Source: Magnetococcales bacterium
GTDB lineage: Bacteria; Pseudomonadota; Magnetococcia; Magnetococcales; JADGCL01
Reading direction: 5' to 3'
Length of the DNA stretch: 38,105 nt
NCBI GenBank assembly: GCA_015229005.1
Contig: JADGCL010000028.1
Location: 1-38,105 of the forward strand
Below, piece by piece: positions 33,987 through 38,105 of the stretch. The position numbers were made by a program, and so were the translations under genes. The notes beneath the pieces are model-generated. The model saw only the letters and a list, made by a program, of their open reading frames with translations, was not told the DNA's origin and did not search any database. Every line of letters begins with the position of its first letter. Position 1 is the first letter of the stretch.

Positions 33987-34250
33987 TCATGGCAACGCTT
34001 TGTCAATCACCGCATCAACCACCTGATTCTTCTGAACAATCCCGGACTTTACCAACTGGTCAATCAGATCTTGCATGACCTGAAAGGTGGACAGAAACCC
34101 GTTAAGGGGCATGATCAAGCGCCCACTCCGTTGCAGCCTGATCTGACTATCACTTTGTTTTTCCTCAGGATAAGCAGAAACAAGCTCCAGGCGTACCAGC
34201 CCACCGGAAAAATCGATATGCTTCACCATGTCAGCGAAAACGTCTAGCAT
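33987..34250 (-). CDS. Small exporter-associated protein B (unrecognised family, paralogue of A)
   Basis: This 87-residue protein starts at an ATG with AAAGGA upstream. It is transcribed toward the protease gene, whose start is 168 bases on. It shares with protein A the order [aromatic/Ala-rich start]-GGLVRLELVS-(acidic loop)-RLIMPLNGFLSTFQVMQDLIDQLVKSGIV. No signal peptide, membrane segment or cysteine is present, so it is predicted cytoplasmic. It is shorter than A because it lacks the acidic C-terminal extension. Small proteins doubled around a type I substrate suggest chaperone, assembly or regulatory roles, but this is inference. The sequence between this gene and the protease start is AT-rich and probably holds a promoter. 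Confidence 0.75.
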   Translation of the reverse strand: MLDVFADMVKHIDFSGGLVRLELVSAYPEEKQSDSQIRLQRSGRLIMPLNGFLSTFQVMQDLIDQLVKSGIVQKNQVVDAVIDKALP

Positions 34251-34385
34251 CGTCGTTGTCCTTTCATCGAACCAAACAGGCTCAGTGATCCATTTTCAGT
34301 TCTTCGAGTGGTTTATTCATAAGGCATGGCAGTACTTGTCATCTGGTAAACCATGATACCAATCTGGGCTTCAAGTGAGGCCTGT

Positions 34386-34428
34386 GAGGCCGTTGAAAAG
34401 TCCACGCATGGGACTTTTCAACGGTCTC
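34386..34428. terminator. Hairpin after the IalB-like gene, related to H1 of the 31.8 kb array
   Basis: GAGGCCGTTGAAAAGTCC and GGACTTTTCAACGGTCTC form an 18-base-pair stem with one G-T pair and a 7-base loop, about 80 bases beyond the IalB-like stop. The core GTTGAAAA(A)GTCC is shared with H1 at 31841-31872. It probably ends or protects the lipoprotein message. The other bases of 34251-34505 show no gene. Confidence 0.65.
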
Positions 34429-34505
34429 GTAGGGCCTGGATGCGACGAATGCAACCCTTTTGGGAAACTTGGTTCACGCCTTGTGTGGCCGGTATCCGTG
34501 AGATG

Positions 34506-35135
34506 TCACGGCAACTTTCTGACCTCTTTGGCAAAATCCTCCATATTGACGCTGAAGGAAATGGGCTGAGAAGCGCCGCCGGGCACCATGACCACCGAGA
34601 CTTCTTTGGCTTTGAGCAAATTTTTGGTCTGGCTGGCACTCAATTGGACAGCGGCCAGGCAACCGTCTGGGGTGCAATTTTGCAGCACCAGGGGAATCGG
34701 CTTTTCCTCGCTAATCTTCACCACGGCCCCGGACTGCAAGTTGATACCCAGAGGCAACATGGTGACGACGAAGGGTTTTTTGTCTTCATTCATGTAGCCG
34801 AAGGAGAAGCGCAGGGCCAGTTGCCCGCTCTCGGTACGATGATCCTGGCTGGCAAAGCAGGTTTTCTTTTTCTTGTCTTTATCTTCTTCGCACACAGTAG
34901 CCCATAATTTCTTGGGAGCGTTGGGATCGATTGGAGTGTCCGCGATTTTTTCCGGAATCTTTGCACCCGAACTCTTGCTGGTGGCCGCATCAGTGTGGTC
35001 GCTGATCTCCGCCAGCACTATGTCTGAACTCTCCCCGGTGGCGGCGTCGGTGGTCAGGCATCCCGAACTGAGGACAGCAAAACCTATTGCAGAAAGCATG
35101 GGCATGCGCAGGATGGAACTTTTATTTTTTATCAT
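34506..35135 (-). CDS. IalB-family (invasion-associated locus B) lipoprotein
   Basis: The 209 residues start at an ATG with AAGGAA upstream. A lipoprotein signal peptide ends in LSSGC (Cys about 26). A Thr/Ser/Ala-rich linker follows, then the IalB domain (about 78-205): KLWATVCEE, a second cysteine in TCFAS, VTMLPLGINLQSGAVVKI, LQNCTPDGCLAAVQL and a closing FSVNMEDFAKEVRKL. The four cysteines are placed to form two disulfides. IalB proteins are periplasmic or outer-membrane proteins first linked to erythrocyte invasion in Bartonella, but they are common in free-living bacteria with no known function. It sits between the autotransporter and small gene B, with hairpins on both sides, so it may be transcribed on its own. 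Confidence 0.85.
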   Translation of the reverse strand: MIKNKSSILRMPMLSAIGFAVLSSGCLTTDAATGESSDIVLAEISDHTDAATSKSSGAKIPEKIADTPIDPNAPKKLWATVCEEDKDKKKKTCFASQDHRTESGQLALRFSFGYMNEDKKPFVVTMLPLGINLQSGAVVKISEEKPIPLVLQNCTPDGCLAAVQLSASQTKNLLKAKEVSVVMVPGGASQPISFSVNMEDFAKEVRKLP

Positions 35136-35209
35136 GATCTCGTTCCTTGTTGATGTTCAAAAAAGATGGGAAAAAGGACAGCACCCAGTTTCCGATGTTT
35201 CCTGCTCTG

Positions 35210-35241
35210 GATGATGGAGCGGCAGGCACCGCTCCATCATC
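35210..35241 (-). terminator. Hairpin just after the autotransporter stop codon
   Basis: GATGATGGAGCGG and CCGCTCCATCATC form a perfect 13-base-pair stem around a 6-base loop, 5 bases after the autotransporter stop. It lacks a clear T-run in the transcribed direction, so its action as an intrinsic terminator is probable but not certain. Confidence 0.6.
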
Positions 35242-35246
35242 ATCGT

Positions 35247-38105
35247 TCAGAAGGTCTTGCGCAAGCTTATAATGCCGCTGTGGGAACTGAAGTTTCTGCG
35301 ACCTTCAAAATCATAGCCAATCGTCAAGCTAAGATCGTCTGCAGTGATCACTGTCAGTCCAATTCCGGCGACAGCGGCATCCCGGCCACGTTCCACCCCA
35401 AGGCTTTCAAAAGATTGGCCGCCAATACTTGCAGTCGTGCTGCTTGTGTTGATACCGAACCCATGGTCCAAACGCAGCCGGAACTCAGGTTCGTAGGAGA
35501 AGTCCGCCCTCTTGATGGTGCGGAAGGCCCGGAATCCGGCAGAGGCGTCGGTAGCAGTCACTGTACTTTCACCCACCTCCAAATTGAAGAGGCCGGCACC
35601 GGTTTCGGTGAATCCATCCTTCTGGCTGCGGAGGACGCTAAGGCCCACCCACGGCTCAATCGCATAGCCCTGACTCATTTCATAATGGTAGCCTACATCA
35701 ATGCCACCAAAGACATCAGTGCCATTCGACTGTCCGGTGGCAGTACCGCCATGTGTGGAACGTTGTGAATCGTAGCTGTTTTTCGCGAAACCGAGATTGC
35801 CGTCGATGAATACGTTGTCGATATCCACACGACCGTAGGTCCCTATCTGCCAGCTTGCAAGGTCGGCGGTGGCGGCATCATCGTTGTCAATTCTGCTTGT
35901 CGCATACCCAAAATCAAAGCCCAAGCTGGTTCGTTTGGAGACTCTGAAATCCATGCCACCGACCAGGCCGCTCATATCCTGGCTGTATCCAGCGGCGTTG
36001 CCATCGAAAGTGCCTTCACCCCATTGGCCAATTCCCCGGAGCCAAGCGTTGGTCCTTTTCGCCACCATGGCTTCATCGGCGTTGATTTCAAATGCCGTAG
36101 AGTCCAGGGCCTGGTTCCGGGAGCCGGGGTTGACTCCAGAGAACTCAGAGGCCAGGGTCTGGTTCTGATACTGGAAGAGATGGTCGCTTGTCGCCCTGTT
36201 AAAAGCGCGTCGCATATCCTGCCCGGCACTCATGGCGTTGCTGTGCAAAGCACCTGCGGCTTTGCTCAAGATACCCTGAACCTGGGCTGCGCTCATGTCA
36301 TACATCTCGTCAAAACGGCTGCCACTGACATTGTTACTGTCGATGATTCTTTCTATGGCAACACCTGCCGCCGATTGATTTCTGTTAATGGCCTGCGATT
36401 GAATCCCAGAGGTGACGACAAGGTCAACTTTTTGCGCACCATACATCAAATGGGTTCTAAGTGCAGGATCGACCGCGTCCATTGCTGAGGAGGCAAAGGT
36501 GCCGTTAATAGTGTTGGCGGTCAAAACCGTGTAACGATTGGCCCAGTTGGAGAGTGTCGCAACCGGAAGTTTGACCGCGCTCACGGCACCACCTTGCAGC
36601 GTGGCGGTTCCGGTCACGACGATTTTGTCACTGAGTCCAGCAACTGTTGGATCAAACTCCACCTGATAGGCCGATCCAGCAACCTGGGTGTAGTCGCCAT
36701 TCACATTCAAAGTACCGATTGAGTTTCCAGGTTTAAGACTGCCGCTCATGCTGACGTTACCAGTAATGGTGCCCCGACCTTTAAGAACACCATCCGCGAT
36801 GTTCACTGGAGCAAACACATTCACCCCTGTTGATACGTCATCACCAACCACAAGGGTGCCCCCGTTGCTCACACTCACCGTAGCGGCCGGGGCAAGACTG
36901 GTGCCGATGCTGCTGGTACCTGAGAGGATCAGCCTGCCGTCTGTCACATTTGTGGACCCGGTACTGTTACTGGCACCAGTCAGGGTCAGGTCGCCCACCC
37001 CTGTCTTGTTAAAGGTACCAGTTCCTGAGTAGGAACCAAGGGAGTGGGAACCCGCATCGTAACTGGCGTTCAAAATGCTGCCTGTTGCAAGGGTGACCGT
37101 GCCGGTTCCGGTAACCGAAAGTGTGGAAGTGATGTTATTGTCAAGAGCCAATGTACCCCCGGCGTTAACTGACAAGTCATTGCCACTCTTGATGGCGTTG
37201 TTGATTCCTAACGTTATGGTGCTTCCGGAATTGATGGAGGTATTGCCGGTGTATGTGTTTGCCGAGGAGAGCGTCAAATTGCTGCTGTTACTGACGCTCA
37301 GGGAACCTATGCCACTAATGATCGTACTCACATTGGATGAGGCGGAGAGATCCAAATTAGACGATGCCCCGCCGGTTGTAGCAGTCAAACCAGACAAGGA
37401 ACTGACGCTCCCATTTTGATAGGTGATAGCGCTTGCCGCAATCGAGGACCAGTCTCCACCCATAGCCCCGGCATTGATGATGAAGCCACCCACAGTCCCG
37501 CTCGCCTGAGTCACGACACCTGTGAAGGCGCTGCTGTCACCCACGGTCAGCACTCCAGAACCTGCTTTGACAAGTGAGCCCGGTCCCCTGAGAACACTCA
37601 GGCTGGCATCACTGGCGTAAGTGGAAATCAGGCTGCTGCCTGCCATGAGGTTGAGCGTGCCAGAACCACTCACGCCACCCGTGATCGCATGGGTGCCGGT
37701 ACCCACGTTGGCAGTGACCTGCCCACCCGCACCGACCGCCCCCTGGCCCCCACCACCAGCCAGGCCAGTCCCACCAGGGCTGCCATTGGTCAGGGTGAGC
37801 GTCCCGCCGATATCGCCACCGATTGCCGCCGAGATGGCGCCACCGGCCCCACCGGCCCCACCGCTGCCTGCGCTCCCGGCATTACCGCCATTGCCGCCAT
37901 TGCCGCCCAACAGGGTGACATTGCCGGTGATCGCATCGGCCAGGACAATCGTGATGGCGCCGCCCGCGCCACCCGCACCACCCGCCACATTGGCGCTGTT
38001 GGAACCAGTCCCACCCGCACCACCCGCTGCACTGGTCGCCACCAGGTTGCCGCCGATCGCCGAATGGTTGGCCGGCGAGATGTTCAGGGAGATCGCGCCA
38101 CCGGC
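35247..38105 (-). CDS. Autotransporter (type V secretion) with Gly-rich and PATR passenger; N-terminus outside window
   Basis: The frame is open to the window edge, giving 952 visible residues; signal peptide and true start lie beyond 38105. The visible part begins with glycine-rich repeats (GGAGGAGGAITI, LLGGNGGNGGNAG, GGAGGAGGAISA). It then has beta-helix passenger sequence with autotransporter-associated repeats (LTLSSANTYTGNTSINSGSTITLG, split here as two short units, and GDLTLTGASNSTGSTNVTDG). A linker with an alpha-helical segment follows, then a C-terminal beta-barrel of about 270 residues (LRGIGQWGEGTFDGNAAGY, GGMDFRVSKRTSLGFDFGYA). The barrel ends in alternating hydrophobic residues and a final Phe (ISLRKTF), the outer-membrane insertion signal. 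No protease or esterase motif is visible in the passenger. An adhesin-like surface protein is likely. Confidence 0.93.
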   Translation of the reverse strand, partial: AGGAISLNISPANHSAIGGNLVATSAAGGAGGTGSNSANVAGGAGGAGGAITIVLADAITGNVTLLGGNGGNGGNAGSAGSGGAGGAGGAISAAIGGDIGGTLTLTNGSPGGTGLAGGGGQGAVGAGGQVTANVGTGTHAITGGVSGSGTLNLMAGSSLISTYASDASLSVLRGPGSLVKAGSGVLTVGDSSAFTGVVTQASGTVGGFIINAGAMGGDWSSIAASAITYQNGSVSSLSGLTATTGGASSNLDLSASSNVSTIISGIGSLSVSNSSNLTLSSANTYTGNTSINSGSTITLGINNAIKSGNDLSVNAGGTLALDNNITSTLSVTGTGTVTLATGSILNASYDAGSHSLGSYSGTGTFNKTGVGDLTLTGASNSTGSTNVTDGRLILSGTSSIGTSLAPAATVSVSNGGTLVVGDDVSTGVNVFAPVNIADGVLKGRGTITGNVSMSGSLKPGNSIGTLNVNGDYTQVAGSAYQVEFDPTVAGLSDKIVVTGTATLQGGAVSAVKLPVATLSNWANRYTVLTANTINGTFASSAMDAVDPALRTHLMYGAQKVDLVVTSGIQSQAINRNQSAAGVAIERIIDSNNVSGSRFDEMYDMSAAQVQGILSKAAGALHSNAMSAGQDMRRAFNRATSDHLFQYQNQTLASEFSGVNPGSRNQALDSTAFEINADEAMVAKRTNAWLRGIGQWGEGTFDGNAAGYSQDMSGLVGGMDFRVSKRTSLGFDFGYATSRIDNDDAATADLASWQIGTYGRVDIDNVFIDGNLGFAKNSYDSQRSTHGGTATGQSNGTDVFGGIDVGYHYEMSQGYAIEPWVGLSVLRSQKDGFTETGAGLFNLEVGESTVTATDASAGFRAFRTIKRADFSYEPEFRLRLDHGFGINTSSTTASIGGQSFESLGVERGRDAAVAGIGLTVITADDLSLTIGYDFEGRRNFSSHSGIISLRKTF

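Noticed and set aside
1..38105. Magnetosome, phage, toxin-antitoxin or reverse-transcriptase genes
   Set aside because: I looked for these because of the suspected host and the hairpin array, but found no mam/mms-like, phage structural, toxin-antitoxin or RT motif in any frame.
1..38105. tRNA or rRNA genes
   Set aside because: No cloverleaf with a T-loop GTTCRANYC signature and no rRNA stretch was recognised by eye; a tRNAscan run would be decisive.

Overview
The window comes from a Gram-negative proteobacterium. It carries a type IV pilus operon with a secretin, a type I secretion system, an autotransporter, a lipoprotein with a lipobox, chemotaxis proteins and a class A penicillin-binding protein. 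The first 25.4 kb is GC-rich, tightly packed core genome. The next 12.7 kb is visibly less GC-rich, more loosely spaced accessory DNA. A Magnetococcia-like or gammaproteobacterial host would fit the gene families, but this is a weak guess. No rRNA, tRNA or magnetosome gene is present to anchor it.

Core part (1-25.4 kb). A PD-(D/E)XK 'Rpn' nuclease-like gene (265-1200, +) faces a leftward group: a coiled-coil membrane protein, a CheW protein with a very long repetitive tail, and endonuclease IV (nfo). Next is a leftward isoprenoid operon, xseB-ispA-dxs-tlyA, mostly joined by 4-bp stop/start overlaps. Beyond it lie a methyl-accepting chemotaxis protein (-) and a divergent Hsp20 chaperone (+). 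A rightward pair for K+ uptake (ktrB, ktrA) ends in a clear terminator and is followed by a Wzz-type polysaccharide co-polymerase. A seven-gene leftward string, pilM-N-O-P-Q-aroB-sir2, is almost completely overlapped. The peptidoglycan polymerase gene mrcA is divergent from it. All four pilMNOP proteins carry low-complexity insertions or tails.

Junction (25.4-26.0 kb). Right at the mrcA stop codon is a 137-bp palindromic element between two copies of a 9-bp direct repeat. Beside it is a decayed IS4-type transposase fragment. Base composition changes here, so this looks like the edge of an acquired region.

Accessory part (26-38.1 kb). A PAS-AAA+-Fis sigma-54 activator (+) meets a leftward protein-export cluster. 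In transcription order the cluster holds a large autotransporter (5' end outside the window), an IalB-family lipoprotein, small protein B, an M10/serralysin-like RTX metalloprotease, small protein A, a peptidase-dead (C39-like) ABC exporter, and a HlyD adaptor fused at its N-terminus to a cyclic-nucleotide-binding domain. Small proteins A and B are paralogues of an unrecognised family, one on each side of the protease. Strong hairpins follow each of the autotransporter, lipoprotein and protease genes. After the protease this becomes an array of five consecutive perfect or near-perfect hairpins, and related modules recur elsewhere in the window. The most plausible new system is this protease/exporter unit: an exporter possibly gated by a nucleotide second messenger, with two dedicated small accessory proteins.
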